Source: Themeda triandra
Lineage: Eukaryota > Streptophyta > Magnoliopsida > Poales > Poaceae
Direction of reading: 5' to 3'
Assembly: GCA_018135685.1 (NCBI GenBank)
Contig: JAENPR010000021.1
Location: 2,418,001-2,482,000 of the forward strand
Length of the DNA: 64,000 nucleotides
The notes beneath the pieces are model-generated. The model saw only the letters and a program-made list of their open reading frames with translations, did no database searches and had not been told where the DNA came from. Below, piece by piece: positions 35,369 through 46,881 of this stretch. Made by a program: the position numbers and the translations under genes. How positions within the stretch are numbered: the first letter of the stretch is position 1; the number at the start of each line of letters is the position of its first letter.

Positions 35369-36576
35369 CCACTACGGTCGATAAGTGTCAATTTTTACCA
35401 TCAACTAAGACATGAAAAAGGACCTAAATATAATTACAATCTAGATATAGGGCTTACACTAACGGAATTCCACGAGTTTTGGTGAATGTCCGCTTTCTCA
35501 AGTAGGTGTCACCGAAAATACCCAAGGAAGGCCCACATGTCGTTTACATTGAGATAATCGGGAACCGGGTGAAAATTCCGTAATCCGGAAGGTTCGAGAA
35601 GGATCTTGGATCAAACGGAGCCCGAACCGGCTCGTTGGAGAGTCGGCCGCCCAACCCTAGAGTCGGCCGACTCGTGACCTCGCCCAATCGGCGTCGCCCC
35701 GCGGATCCCCGTTCCACCGCCTTTGAGGATGAATAATAATCGTCCATTTAGGTCGGTTTGATCCGAGGGCCGCGGTGCATCCCAGGGGGCTATATAAACG
35801 GGGCCCCCGGCCCCCGGGAGGAGGCATCCCTTGAAACCCTAATTCATTATTTCCGAGAGGATCAGTGAGAGGGTCCCTTGAATGGATCTCCTCCCTAGAG
35901 CCTAGCATTCAAGATAGATAGAGATAGTATAGGGTGGAGGTAGAGTTGGAGGAAGCCCTAGGCATGTCGGTGTCTCCTCTAGGTTGTACACCGCGGGATC
36001 AAGTCTCCTAACCCAAGGCTTGGTTCTAGGATCATTCGCAATTCAACTTCGATACTAGTAAGTTCTTGTTATTATTGCTCTTTGGTTTACGAGTTTACTT
36101 TATTCGCTTCCGGTTGGGAATAGAGTAATCGTTCGTAGCGTAAGCGTGGTGCTTGGGCTAGGTTCACTCGTAGATGCTCCCTATCCGTCGGAACCGTGGT
36201 AGTATCGAGGGAAGTGACAATCCCTTTGTTACCTTTGTAATCCACTTCCGTCGCAGGTAAAGTAGGTCCAAAAGTGCTAGGTTAAACATCCTCTCGTGGT
36301 GTCTTTTCTTATGTGCTCCCATAGAGTAGTAGTTGCAAAGCTTGCCATAGGTTGGAAGGGGAGACTGTGGTGGTAATCCTCTCTATATCGCTCATTACCT
36401 TGTCTCGTAGCTCGGGGTTAAGTATAGACTTGGGTTAGTCGGATGCACGTTTTTCTCCTAGCGGATAAATAAATAACGATATCGGAATATCTCCCGGGTG
36501 AAGTGCTCACCGATATCCGTGCGCTTGCGGATTATTTCTCTTTGATTCTTTCGTGTGCATGTATCTAGTATCAACA
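35369..36576 (+). repeat. LARD-like 5' LTR
   Basis: It matches 42811-44009 from ACGGTCGATAAGTG (35374) to CTAGTATCAACA (36576). Its first five bases are lost or replaced. It contains a TATATAAA promoter box at 35791-35798, followed at once by a GC palindrome (GGGCCCCCGGCCCCCGGG). Confidence 0.92.
35791..35798 (+). promoter_or_regulatory. TATA box of the LARD-like 5' LTR
   Basis: TATATAAA in an otherwise GC-rich context; the same box is in the right LTR at 43223-43230. Transcription probably starts about 30 bp downstream, within or after the GC palindrome. Confidence 0.7.
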
Positions 36577-36582
36577 AGCATT

Positions 36583-36600
36583 TAGCGCCGTTTTGGGAGA
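36583..36600 (+). other. LARD-like primer binding site
   Basis: TAGCGCCGTTTTGGGAGA lies seven bases inside the 5' LTR. It resembles the TGGCGCCGTTGCCGGGG site of Athila-type elements but has several changes, so it may prime poorly. Confidence 0.5.
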
Positions 36601-36630
36601 AAGACGGTCTCGCCGAGATAACCTTAAGTC

Positions 36631-38034
36631 ATGCTTAACCTTGTATTATACTTTTATCTTTTTGTATTTTTCTTTTACCTTTTATTTTATATCCTTATGG
36701 ATAACCCAAATTCCACGCCTATCCACCAATATCTTGCACCCATGAGCACATGCTTAGAGCCTCTAGAACCCATGATTTTCACATCTAGCTATGAGCTACA
36801 CCAACGTTTGGTTGCAATAGGTCAAAGCCAACCCTTTTCTACAGCTAGAGTCCTATCTTCTAATCAAGAGGGTAATGTACCCAAGGTCCTATCCTCATCC
36901 GGAGAGGGTAATGAACCCCAAGTCCTATCCCTCGATCGAGTAGGTAATGAACTTTTGGCTATACTTAGGGAATCTTTTAATCTTCCTATCAATTTAGTTT
37001 TAGACCTAGCCTTACAAGACCATGTTCTTCTTCATCATTTTTATATGGGTCTTGATAATATCACCTTTGGAGGAGTTTTCCTTTCTTTACCCTTTAGTGA
37101 AGTGAGGTTTGTCCTTGTTCCTTGCACTAGACTTCATGATAACATCCTAGAGGTAGAGAAGGAATCATCCCCCAAACTAGAAGAGGAAGTTTTAATAGCC
37201 ACTTCGCAACCATTCCAATCCCATGATTCGGCTATCCATCCCAAACCCGTAGTACTCCAAAATCCTCTAAGGGAAGAAGTAATTCTATCCTTAGAAATTC
37301 TTTTTTATGACAATTTTGGGAGCATAAACTTCCCGCTTCATAAGAGATCTTTTAGTGCATACATTGACAATCTTCTCAAGAAGAGATCTCTTAGAAAGCG
37401 TCTCACACCCAATCCCTTTGAAAGACGTTTAGAAAGACTCAAGGATGGCATGTCAAGTGGTGCCATAGAAGGAGAGCGAAACCATCTAGAATCCACACTT
37501 ATGTTCTCCCCTTCTATGCCCACATCAGACATAGAATATGAACCTATCTTTAAACCCATCCTTGATCACTATAACTCATTCTATGCCCTTTCTTCTAAAC
37601 CTCCTGATGATCCTAGAAGTCCATCTAGACATCCCACACATAGGAATCATCAAGACCATATAGAGGATTGCAAAGATCAACATCCATGGCTAGAGAGCAT
37701 TAAAAACATATGTGCTATTGCCATTGAATGGATGGATAAGGCCTTAGATGAGATCATTTCGAGAGACGATCCAAGGGGAATTTTGGACATTTATGTCGAG
37801 TCACCCTTGGAAGTGGAAGATGATGGAGGCTTCAATGAGCAAAGTAGTTACTTCTTAAACACCCCATCAAGACCTTGCTCATATGAAAAATCTCCGATTC
37901 ACTTAGTCTCTCCAACATTACCGCACATGAGATCTTCAACCCCCTCATGCTCCCTATTCCTGCATTTTGAAAGGGTGGTTGTAGACATATATACTTATCA
38001 TAAATATTGTAGATCTCATTGTGTTGAATTTTGA
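36631..38034 (+). CDS. Gag-like protein of the LARD-like element
   Basis: An uninterrupted 467-codon ORF, the only long one in the element. The first ATG gives a very hydrophobic leader (residues 1-22), so the ATG at 36691 (MDNPNSTPIHQYLAP) is the likelier start. Around residues 110-160 the text NLPINLVLDLALQDHVLLHH and then FYMGLDNITFGGVFLSL resembles the Athila-type gag segment with conserved HFYxGL and GGxF. Basic (KKRSLRKRLTPNPFERRLERL) and acidic regions follow. There is no zinc knuckle, protease or RT. An open frame of this length in a degraded neighbourhood is notable. It could package the element using an autonomous partner (inference). Confidence 0.6.
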   Translation: MLNLVLYFYLFVFFFYLLFYILMDNPNSTPIHQYLAPMSTCLEPLEPMIFTSSYELHQRLVAIGQSQPFSTARVLSSNQEGNVPKVLSSSGEGNEPQVLSLDRVGNELLAILRESFNLPINLVLDLALQDHVLLHHFYMGLDNITFGGVFLSLPFSEVRFVLVPCTRLHDNILEVEKESSPKLEEEVLIATSQPFQSHDSAIHPKPVVLQNPLREEVILSLEILFYDNFGSINFPLHKRSFSAYIDNLLKKRSLRKRLTPNPFERRLERLKDGMSSGAIEGERNHLESTLMFSPSMPTSDIEYEPIFKPILDHYNSFYALSSKPPDDPRSPSRHPTHRNHQDHIEDCKDQHPWLESIKNICAIAIEWMDKALDEIISRDDPRGILDIYVESPLEVEDDGGFNEQSSYFLNTPSRPCSYEKSPIHLVSPTLPHMRSSTPSCSLFLHFERVVVDIYTYHKYCRSHCVEF

Positions 38035-41000
38035 GTTAGTGAACTTAGATTGGTGTTGGAGGGAAACCACTTCACCAATTCACATCTTGAAGGTTTCCCA
38101 GACAAGCTTAGTGTCCTAAAACAAGCAATGTTCAGACCATGGCATAACTGTTCACCTTTCTACTGTGTTGTCCTTGTTAATTGAGCATAGAGTTATAATT
38201 ATGAAAATATTCCTTTGGGTATTCTTGCCACTAACCTTTCCAGGTTCGATACAAAAAGATCGAAGGAATAACAAATGCAAGGTATGTCCAACCAATCATT
38301 ATGCAACATTGAATTACATTCATCCAATCTTGATTTCTGCCAAATTCAAGCTTGGGGGATTTCCATAAATAGATCTCTTGCCATGTTGCTACACTATCTT
38401 GATTGTCCCTACCTTTAAGGCATCCTCGGTTGCTAAACATTAATCATGCTCTGCCATCACTATTTGAGTAAATCTCTGTAGTGCTTTCATGTTACCTTTG
38501 TCTACCATAGTAAGTGTTGGTTTAGAAGTACTGCACATGCTTCTATTGGCTTTTAAATTAAGCATGGTGCTTAGGTTAAATAGCCTTCCTTAATTTGATT
38601 CGACATGGAGTCTAGTTTGGTTATTGAACTAAAAACTCTTTGTAGTAGACATTGGTATATTCCGTTGGACTAACCCCCTTGAGAAAAAACTTCCAAATTC
38701 AAATTTGGGTAAGTCCGAGATGAACTCACATCAAAGATGAAGCAAGGCATATGATGAACTCCAACAACTTAGCATAGAAGACATAGCTCATTCATCGTCC
38801 AAGAAAGAGTTGAAAGAATTTATGGCTCGCCTATTCATAGTGAACTCCGCCAAATCACCACTTCAGTGATGGAACAAAGAAAGAGACAAGAGTGCCACAT
38901 GGAGGATCTAAATCAATAGCACTCACCCAAAGGAAGTGGATGAACAACGTGACAAGCTATGAGCAACCTTGAAGATATCATAGCATTGAGCTCAAAACTC
39001 GAGCTAGGACACCGATGAGAAGTTGGGTGCAACTCACCTCATTTTGGCCAATCAAAGACTCGCTCGTTATTCTTGAAGACACCATCTTGCACGTCGGCAA
39101 CAAGGGCAAGCATGGCATGATAAGCATGCATCCTTGTGTCAACCAATCCCCATCAAGGGTTGACTACCGGCCAAGCCCAAGAAGACCATGGACAACTACA
39201 TTTGCAAGATGATGTCCCAAGGCATTGGAGATGAAGCTTGCATACAAACATGAAGTCCCTTCTTTGATCATCAAGACGGATGGTGTATCATTAACTGCAA
39301 CTCTTTGCCACACCGCTAGAAGACAAAGACTACCAAGAAAGAATTCAAGTTTACATCTCCAATGAACATCAATTAGTCAACCAAGACTCAGCAAAAATCA
39401 AGAATTGTTGACAAAAAGAAGATCATGCAACTGTCTGCATCCTCATATCCTAGATTGGACAGTCCAAAGGAGAGATCTTTGCTTAATGAACTCAGAATCA
39501 AGAGCCCTCTCCAACAGACTTAAGAACAGAGGACAGACAATGAGAACATGGAGTCAACACACTTCGAGGGATGATTCAACACACACACTTGGCTTCCAGT
39601 GATGAGCAACAACAAGCTTGGGGGAGAAAGGCCGCCGACTCCTCTAATAATGATCAAGCAATGCTCTTCCTCTTCTCAAGCCCTCGTCGCTCTAGCACGC
39701 TGGTTTGCAATCCCTCCATTCGCAATTACTTCCTCTCTATAAGTTTGAGTGTTTTCTACAGACTTCATACACCAATCAAACTTAAGATAAACTAAAATCA
39801 ATCCTTAAGAGAAGAAGTAAGGTTGAGCAAATGTTCTATGCTAATTAAAATTTTCAACCCAACTTTTTTGTAGCATAGAATATGGTCTTAGCTCTATGAC
39901 AAATCTACCCTTGTTATTATATTCCTTCGGGTATGTGTTGTCCACTAATCCTCTCGCAGAGAAGAAACAATAAGTGGAGCACAAGGTCAAGAGAGGCCCA
40001 CTAGAAGCATCTACTCTTCATCCCGGGTGCTCCAGGTGATAAAAGTTCTGAACCTGCAACATGCACACTAAAACAGGGTGCTCCCAGCATCACAATTAAA
40101 GGTTCACTTTAGACCGTTGGACAAGGAAAGAACATGGATGGCCCCTTCCTCAAGAGATATCAATACAAGAGGTGCATTCCTCAAGGTCTCTACCTTTGAG
40201 ATCAAATGAAGCACCGAAGGATTGAACACGACAAGAAATCCTATTCAGAGGACTTAAAACACCGAACCCTCGCCAAGGAGGTAACTTGGTATTTATCCAT
40301 ATTTCCCATTTTAGCATTGCATAAGATTTTCCTTTAGCATATTTACTTTTTGCATAATCAATTCTTGTTGCATATTTGCTTTGCTATATCCGCTTTAGAA
40401 AAGAAAATAATTTTGTCTTGCATTGCATCCGAAAATGCTAAGCCCCATGCGAATAATTTTGTGGTGTGATGCCCACAAAGATATCCACTTGTGGTGGCAT
40501 AAAAATAAGTTTTCATCTTAGTTGCATTTTGTTTGCATATCATAAAATATAAAAATTGCAAAAATATTAAGATCCTCGCTAAAAGATTTTATGTTAAGAA
40601 GGTTCTAAACATCCAAGGCTTAGAGGTTTATCACTAACGCTTAATCAGTTCCACGAGCTTTGTTGTCTATTTGAGCCCCACAGAATTTAAAGGATCAAGA
40701 AGCGCTAACAAAGCGAGTAAGGTTGTCTGTCCCTTGTCGAGTCTTTGTCTTCAACATGATCGCGATGCTATAGCCATTGTCCCCGACACCCAGAGGAGGA
40801 GCGGTAAGCCTTCACGCCGGTCGGCAACACCAACAGATTACGTCAACATCCAGCTTGGGGGAGAGCACCCCCTTGTATCCAGCTAAGTGTCACTAGCTTA
40901 TTTATTTATCTATCTATCTATCTATCTATCTATTTGTTAAGTTTGCAAAATAAAATAAAGGAGAGTATGTGAAAAGTCTGCCTGCTAAAATGAACCCTAC

Positions 41001-41488
41001 AGAATAAGCTCTTATATGGAAATGATGAATAGTTGCTCTGCCGTAATTCCTTTCAAGTACCTAGTTTTCAACCTTGCACTCTCCCGAGTTTTGGACACAA
41101 CTGTTTAGATTTGAGATTTACTCGAACACGAAACTTGTGGGTAGCGAATGCTTGATCAAAGTCTAGGTAGTTAACGGATATGATATGGGAAAGTTTTGAG
41201 TTTCTGCTGTCCATATTGTTCCTAGAGATTCTAGAGTTACGGAGAGTTTATCTTTTAAAATCTTAAAATTCTGCATGATGAGTTCGTATGACGAGAGTTC
41301 AAAATTCCTACCACTGCCCATACATTCATGCTTGCTAGATTAGGAAAAACCATCTATTTATATAGATCATATTGTAGGCTTGAGTGTAGTCTTATAGGCA
41401 TTGAGTGTGGTTATGCTGTGGACCCATAAGGAACCAGTCATGCAGTTAAAGTCAACACTATGTGCTCTCCATCCATTGATCTATGCTG
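38035..41488 (+). other. LARD-like internal non-coding region
   Basis: About 3.4 kb with only short ORFs. AGCTTGGGGGA, identical to the PPT core, recurs at 38349, 39615 and 40852, always on the plus strand. There is a (TATC)n microsatellite at about 40899-40934. No enzymatic domain can be read in any frame. Confidence 0.7.
40899..40934. repeat. (TATC)n microsatellite
   Basis: TTATTTATC leads into seven consecutive TATC units, then TATTTG. A simple repeat inside the LARD-like element. Confidence 0.9.
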
Positions 41489-41883
41489 CTTCTGTCCTCA
41501 GAAGTACGCCCCCACTTACATTCACTACGCTACATTCACTCTGTGCTACTTCGGTGCCTAGAAGTACCACCCACATATATAGATCCATATCCACCACGTT
41601 TTGTGCTATCTCTACCCTGGAGACATGCACATATACTGCTCCTACCCAAGGAGTACGCATTCCACCATATTATGTGTTGTTTCTACCCTGGAAACATGTA
41701 CTCATGTTGCTCCTACCCCAGGAGTACACACTCTACCACACTACGTGCTATCTCTATCCTAGAGATACACTCTTATGCTGCTCCTACTCTGGGAGTACGC
41801 ATCCATCCATCCATCCATCCACAAAATACATACGCCACTCATTTCACTTCATCCAGAAAAGGTTCTACTCCTATCCTGGGAGT
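41489..41883 (+). repeat. Array of nine short hairpins, 71-bp repeat unit
   Basis: Nine small inverted repeats occur at 41489, 41549, 41609, 41639, 41679, 41710, 41750, 41781 and 41867, each 15-17 bp. Examples are CTTCTG-TCCT-CAGAAG, CTCCT-ACCCA-AGGAG, GTTTC-TACCCTG-GAAAC and ATCTCTA-TCC-TAGAGAT. From the third onward the period is 70-71 bp with two hairpins per unit. Stem arms differ between units but stay complementary (TCTC/GAGA, TTTC/GAAA, CTCC/GGAG, CTTC/GAAG). A (CATC)n run separates the eighth and ninth (41800-41821). ORFs across it (41401-42003) are probably incidental. Confidence 0.75.
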
Positions 41884-42001
41884 GAACATCTAGAAATAAT
41901 CATCGTCGTTCCATTTGCCTACATAAAAGCTCCAGTCATTATCATTTCAAGTTATACACTCCCCGTTGCTAAAGTTTCGTTTTCAGAGGATTGGTTGCTC
42001 T

Positions 42002-42075
42002 AAAAAAAAGAAAAAAAAGAAGAGAGAAAAAAAAGAAAGAAAAAAAAGAAGAGAAAAGAAAAAAAAAGAAAGAGT
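42002..42075 (+). repeat. A/G-only polypurine stretch
   Basis: About 74 bases of only A and G, mostly A-runs broken by single G or AGAG. It lies in the 3' part of the LARD-like element, about 735 bp before the PPT. Confidence 0.9.
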
Positions 42076-42797
42076 AGCCAAGTCCTTCCTTTCAAGAAGT
42101 TTCAAGGTTTCCGAATAAAGGGAGTCATGTTATCCCCAAAGGAGCAAGTGTAGAAGTAGATGTTCACCATGTGATCACCCCTCATAATCATTTCCTTATC
42201 ATCATCTTATCATTCATCCCATTTTCTCATTCACATGCACATATGACTTTATTATTATTTTAGTTCCTATTGGATCCATGGTTTAACTGTGCAATATATG
42301 CAAGTGAGTTTGAGTGTCTCCCCACCTGTGAGCTCCACATAAGCCTATTAGAAAGTAGGGTGAGAGAGAGAAGGCACTTTCCATTATGCCTTAGTTCCAT
42401 AAATACCACATATTCTCGAGAGTAGAGAGAAGGCATACACTACACATGCCTTGGTAAGGATCCGAGAAATACCACAAATGAGAGACTTAAAAGGGTCATA
42501 CATGGAATCTCGAGTTTTATTTGAAAATCTTGCAAAAACTCCGAATGATAGTTGATCAAAGAGCGAGAAACATAGCGCTTGACTTGACCGTTCGTCTTTC
42601 AACCGCTCAAGACCCAAGTGACGGCTACAAGCCCCATGGTGAAAGGTAATATGAGTAAGTTTTGAGTCGAATAGTTCACTCTAATCCGGAGGAGAGTTCT
42701 TGTTTGAACGCATGTGTACTTTTGAGGTGTGAAAGCATTGTAGCAACTCCCGATCCATCACCGGAGTTTATCTTTGCTCGTAGACGAGCAAAGGGTA

Positions 42798-42810
42798 AGC
42801 TTGGGGGAGT
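42798..42810 (+). other. LARD-like polypurine tract
   Basis: AGCTTGGGGGAGT directly precedes the right LTR start TGTTGACGGTC. It is the fourth occurrence of this motif in the element and the one in functional position. Confidence 0.75.
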
Positions 42811-44009
42811 TGTTGACGGTCGATAAGTGTCAATTTTTACCATCAACTAAGACATGAAAAAGGACCTAAATATAATTACAATCTAGATATAGGGCTTACA
42901 CTAACGGAATTCCACGAGTTTTGGTGAATGTCTGTTTCGTAGGTGTCACCGAAAATACCCAAGGAAGGCCCACATGTCGGGTTTACATAGAGATAATCGG
43001 GAACCGGTGAAAATTCTGTAATCCGGAAGGTTCGAGAAGGCACCGGACCAAACGGAGCCCGAACCGGCTCGGTGGAGAGTCGGCCGCCCTAACCCTAGAG
43101 TCGGCCGACTCGTGACCTCGCCAACCGTCGGCCTCGCGGATCCCTGTTCCACCGCCTTTGAGGATGAATAATAATCGTCCATTTAGGTCGGTTTGATCCG
43201 AGGGCCGCGGTGCATCCTAGGCTATATAAACAGGGCCCCGGCCCCCGGAGGAGGCATCCCTTGAAACCCTAATTCATTATTTCCAGGAGAGGATCAAAGT
43301 GAGAGGGGTCCCTTGAATGGATCTCCTCCCTAGAGCCTAGCATTCAAGATAGATAGAGAGAGTATAGGGTGGAGGTAGAGTTGGAGGAAGCCCGGCATGT
43401 CGGTGTCTCCTCTCCGGTTGTACCCGCGGGATCAAGTCTCCTAACCCAAGGCTTGGTTCTAGGATCATTCCCGCAATTCAACTTCGATACTAGTAAGTTC
43501 TTGTTATTATTGCTCTTTGGTTTACGAGTTTACTTTATTCGCTCCGGTTGGGAATAGAGTAATCGTTCGTAGCGTAAGCGTGGTGCTTGGGCTAGGTTCA
43601 CTCGTAGATGCTCCCTATCCGGGCCGGAACCGTGGTAGTATCGAGGGAAGTGACAATCCCTTTGTTACCTTTGTAATCCACTTCCCGTCGTAGGTAAGGT
43701 AGGTCCAAAAGTGCTAGGTTAAGCATCCTCTCGTGGTGTCTTTTCTTATGTGCTCCCATAGAGTAGTAGTTGCAAAGCTTGCCATAGGTTGGAAGGAGAC
43801 CGTGGTGGTAATCCTCTCTATATCGCTCATTACCTTGTCTGTAGCTCAGGGGTTAAGTATAGACTTCGTTTAGTCGATGCACGTTTTCTCCTAGCGGATA
43901 AATAAATAACGATACTCTGGAATATCTCCCGGGTGAAGTGCTCACCGATATCCGTGCGCTTGCGGATTATTTCTCTTTGATTCTTTCGTGTGCGTATCTA
44001 GTATCAACA
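42811..44009 (+). repeat. LARD-like 3' LTR
   Basis: A 1199-bp TG...CA LTR starting TGTTGACGGTC and ending GTATCAACA. The TATATAAA box is at 43223-43230. It differs from the 5' LTR mainly by short indels near C/G-rich spots. Confidence 0.93.
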
Positions 44010-44483
44010 CTTCACGAAACCTCCGCCTAGATTCCCACGCCGTTCCGTTCACCGCCCTGCTAATCATCAAGCCCCTTCCCATTCCATTGCTAATGTCTCA
44101 CCGATGTTGGGCCCGACCCCGTTTTTTTCCTCTTTTGGTGAAATGTACAAGCATTTCACCGGCATTACCCCCCCACCCCCGGTTGTTGTACCCTGGACCC
44201 TCACCTGGCGGCTCAAAGCCCCGGACTTTGAAGACGACGACGCCGAGGAAGGTGCTGCTGCCATCGATGGAGTAGCCCCTCCATTAGTCAATCCTCAATC
44301 TCCGGCGCAACCTGATCCATCCTTCGTCGCCGTGGTGCCTCCCGTCGCTGAACCGCTTCGTTTCTCCAATCTAGGTGAGTACGTAGCCGCCTGTCTCCAA
44401 GGTCCTCAGCCACCTCTACCAATCCGTCACATTCTTTGGCAAGACAATCCAACGCTTCCTTCTTCTCCTCTTTGCTGGCGGAG

Positions 44484-45148
44484 ATGGCTTTTCGTCTCGT
44501 TGATCCGGCACCATTCATGCCTCCGGAGCACAAAGAATGGTGATCAATGGCATACCGATCATGCGCTCGTGTTGTTACCGGTCATGTTACGTAGAGAAAC
44601 AATGACCTTGCCATAGCCAATTTCCTTCCAGTCTTGCCGCAGGTCTAATGAATTTTATGATGATCCGTGATTCCATTGAAAACTTTTCGATCGAGGCGTC
44701 ACATTGGCTTTCGTTCAATCCAACCATATCCTCTCGGGGGCAAGCCTATGTTCGCTTCACTTCGTGTTTGAAAGGGATTTGCTAGTTCATGGTGGGCCTC
44801 GGTGATGGATAATGGAGAATCTATCTTTTTCATCCTCATAATAGAGCTTGGAACAACGAACGACGGTCATGACTCATGAAGTCGGATATTGCTTTTGGGA
44901 CTCAATTTGGACTTGTGGACACAACCATTGCTAGAAAATGCAGTTTCCTCTTTTGGCCGACTGCTGGTTTGGGAAGAAGACCATTTTCACATGTCCAGAG
45001 CAATGGTCAGGGTCAGAGTCTCAAGCCTGGAGGACATCCCCTGGTTCTTTGTGTTCACATAGGGCACAAATTTTGAGTTCAACTCATGGTGTGTTCAATG
45101 TGAAATTTTACAAGCTACAATGCTTGGTGTGGCTCCCCAAGATGAAGA
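44484..45148 (+). pseudogene. LINE ORF1, N-terminal part
   Basis: From the ATG at 44484 (MAFRLVDPAPFMPP) a protein can be followed in several frames: VVTGHV-like, then FMMIRDSIENF, then QAYVRFTSCLKG, NRAWNNE and finally LGVAPQDED at the Gypsy B boundary. Breaks fall where CTG/CAG would restore the frame, for example CTCCGGAGCACAA near 44520. The upstream ORF 44104-44616 (SFGEMYKHFTGITPPPP...) is Pro-rich and may be leader sequence in another frame. LINE ORF1 proteins bind RNA; I see no classical RRM. Confidence 0.6.
45144..45148. repeat. Target-site duplication of Gypsy B (GAAGA)
   Basis: GAAGA precedes the left LTR start TGTTGACAT (45149). GAAGA also follows the right LTR end GTTAACA (60444-60448). 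This is an exact 5-bp match, as expected for LTR integration. Confidence 0.95.
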
Positions 45149-46756
45149 TGTTGACATAAAATGTGGCGCACCGTGTCTCACATACAGCAAGCTGGAAAGC
45201 CTAGCTTCAATCGGGTGCCCGGGCGTCTAAATCCGGAAGCGTGCCAGTCGATTTGACCTGAAAGTCGACAAGAGATAAAATGATAAGATCAAAACTGGAA
45301 CATGCTGGGTGAGTCCAGACAGTTCCATCTTTACGGCCCTGAAGCCACTTACGACGACATATAGCTATAGAAGCTATCTGCCAACATGTTTGCAATTCAT
45401 TCGGCTAATGTAACATAATTGATGTGAATAGAACTATACTGCCGAATACATGTACGTAAAGACATGTTTGAAAAGATCATGTATTTAAAACATGTCAAAC
45501 TATACTTCAGGTTAAAAGCATTATCAAGCACGAACAATTAAAGATAAGTAACTTGTAAATATAAATCTACTAAAACAACACATGCATAGGCCAATCCAAC
45601 TAGTCTGCCGCACGTCTAGCCTTCATAAACCCGTCGAACACATGCTAAAGCAAGTTAATCCACCGCATGAGACGACCTACTATAAGCATATACCACTCTC
45701 TACTCTTAGATCAATCCACCGCATGATACAATCTAACAATAAAAAGCTAAAAGCACATAATTGTCTAAACAGATCTATAAATACTCATCACATGTGTAAG
45801 CATAACCGTATCGGCAAGATTGCCGAATCGGGGTCCATGAAGAAGGAACAAACAAGCTATTACAATCTAGAGCAAAGCAAAGCCTACACTCGCCGCACGA
45901 TATCCGGCTTTAACAAAGACCTAGACGCACTAACTTGTACGAACCCGCAACATGTAACAATCTTGATTGATCTAATTCGGCTATTTGAACTCGATCTACT
46001 TTATATTGAATGAACATGAGAACATAATCGAAAGCCGAAAAGAGCATCAATCTAGATTGGGCAAAAGAGTGTTGCAAATAATTAAACATTAAATAAAAGC
46101 AACACATGATAACTTAATGAATCAATTAGATCTTGCCAAATCTAAAAGAGCCGATAACTATCTTCACTCATGTCTTAATCCGCCGCACGATACAAGGCAC
46201 AAGCAAAAACTTCCCATGATCGAGCTTAGATCTACCGCATGTCCTAAGCTAAAACAATGAGACTACTTGCATCACGTCTAAATCCACCGCATGATACTAG
46301 ACATGATAACAAGGTTGCCGGGACTTACGGAGGTTGACGGATCGATTGGCCCTCTCGAAGAACTTGACGACACGACTAGAAGGACTCAAAAGGTGGCACG
46401 GGGCCGGTTGTATTGATTTGGTTGTGAACCCTTATTACAATGGTCGAGGGCTTATATTTATACCCCGGGACAAGACACGAGTCCTAGATGACTACGATCT
46501 ATCAAACAAAATTGGAAAAATACATAAACCCAACTCTAAACATAATCAGAATCTTTGACCATTACGACTCCTTCCTTTCCAGGTTCGTTCCTCCTTTCCT
46601 TTTATGCCTCCTGAATGAAGCCATCGTTCAGCCGACCGCTTGGCTATTTTGCCGAACACATGGAAAGTTAGCCGACCGCACATGTATTTGCCGAACTGTC
46701 TTTTCGCGCCCGTGGGTCCATTTTGTCATCTCCTTTACCAAATTTCGGTGTTAACA
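45149..46756 (-). repeat. Gypsy B 3' LTR (1608 bp)
   Basis: Plus-strand start TGTTGACATAAAATG, end GGTGTTAACA. Same length as its partner and nearly identical (for example CATACA against CACACA near the start). It contains the CCRCCGCAYGATAC-type motif several times (45659, 45714, 46178, 46285 and weaker copies) and the minus-strand TATA box at 46452-46462. Confidence 0.95.
46452..46462 (-). promoter_or_regulatory. TATA box of Gypsy B 3' LTR
   Basis: The minus strand reads TATAAATATAA. On the plus strand TATATTTATA lies 430 bp before the antisense gene's ATG (46882), so this LTR could also drive that gene (inference). Confidence 0.5.
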
Positions 46757-46767
46757 CATGCCCCCTC
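46757..46767 (-). other. Gypsy B polypurine tract
   Basis: The minus strand reads GAGGGGGCATG directly before the 3' LTR, as in copy A. Confidence 0.8.
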
Positions 46768-46881
46768 AATTGCGAGATAAAAGAGATTTTATTTCAAAAT
46801 TGACCATAAGCGCCTTTGCCTTGGTCAGTACTGCTGACGCCCACAGCCGCCACCTGAGATCTGAGCTTGCTACCACTTTCA

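Larger units (their letters stand above)
35369..44009 (+). mobile_element. Non-autonomous LTR retrotransposon (LARD-like, Athila-type features)
   Basis: Two ~1.2-kb LTRs (35369-36576 and 42811-44009) enclose 6.2 kb with one long ORF and no protease, RT or integrase. The PBS-like TAGCGCCGTTTTGGGAG follows the left LTR, and a PPT (AGCTTGGGGGAGT) precedes the right one, giving plus orientation. The PBS and the gag-like phrases resemble Athila-type Gypsy elements, so I infer a large internally deleted derivative. The left LTR lacks the first five bases (TGTTG is replaced by CCACT), and no target duplication is seen (CTTCA at the right). Confidence 0.9.

Noticed and set aside
36631..36700. Hydrophobic leader as a signal peptide for an envelope-like protein
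   Set aside because: The ORF continues into gag-like text, and a second ATG at 36691 avoids the leader.
41489..41883. Hairpin array as a possible CRISPR-like repeat array
   Set aside because: Eukaryotic retroelement context; the units are diverged and the intervening sequences are not unique spacers.
41401..42003. 200-codon ORF over the hairpin array
   Set aside because: Repetitive Tyr/Ser/Thr translation of a structured repeat; no homologous protein recognised and the repeat explains the openness.
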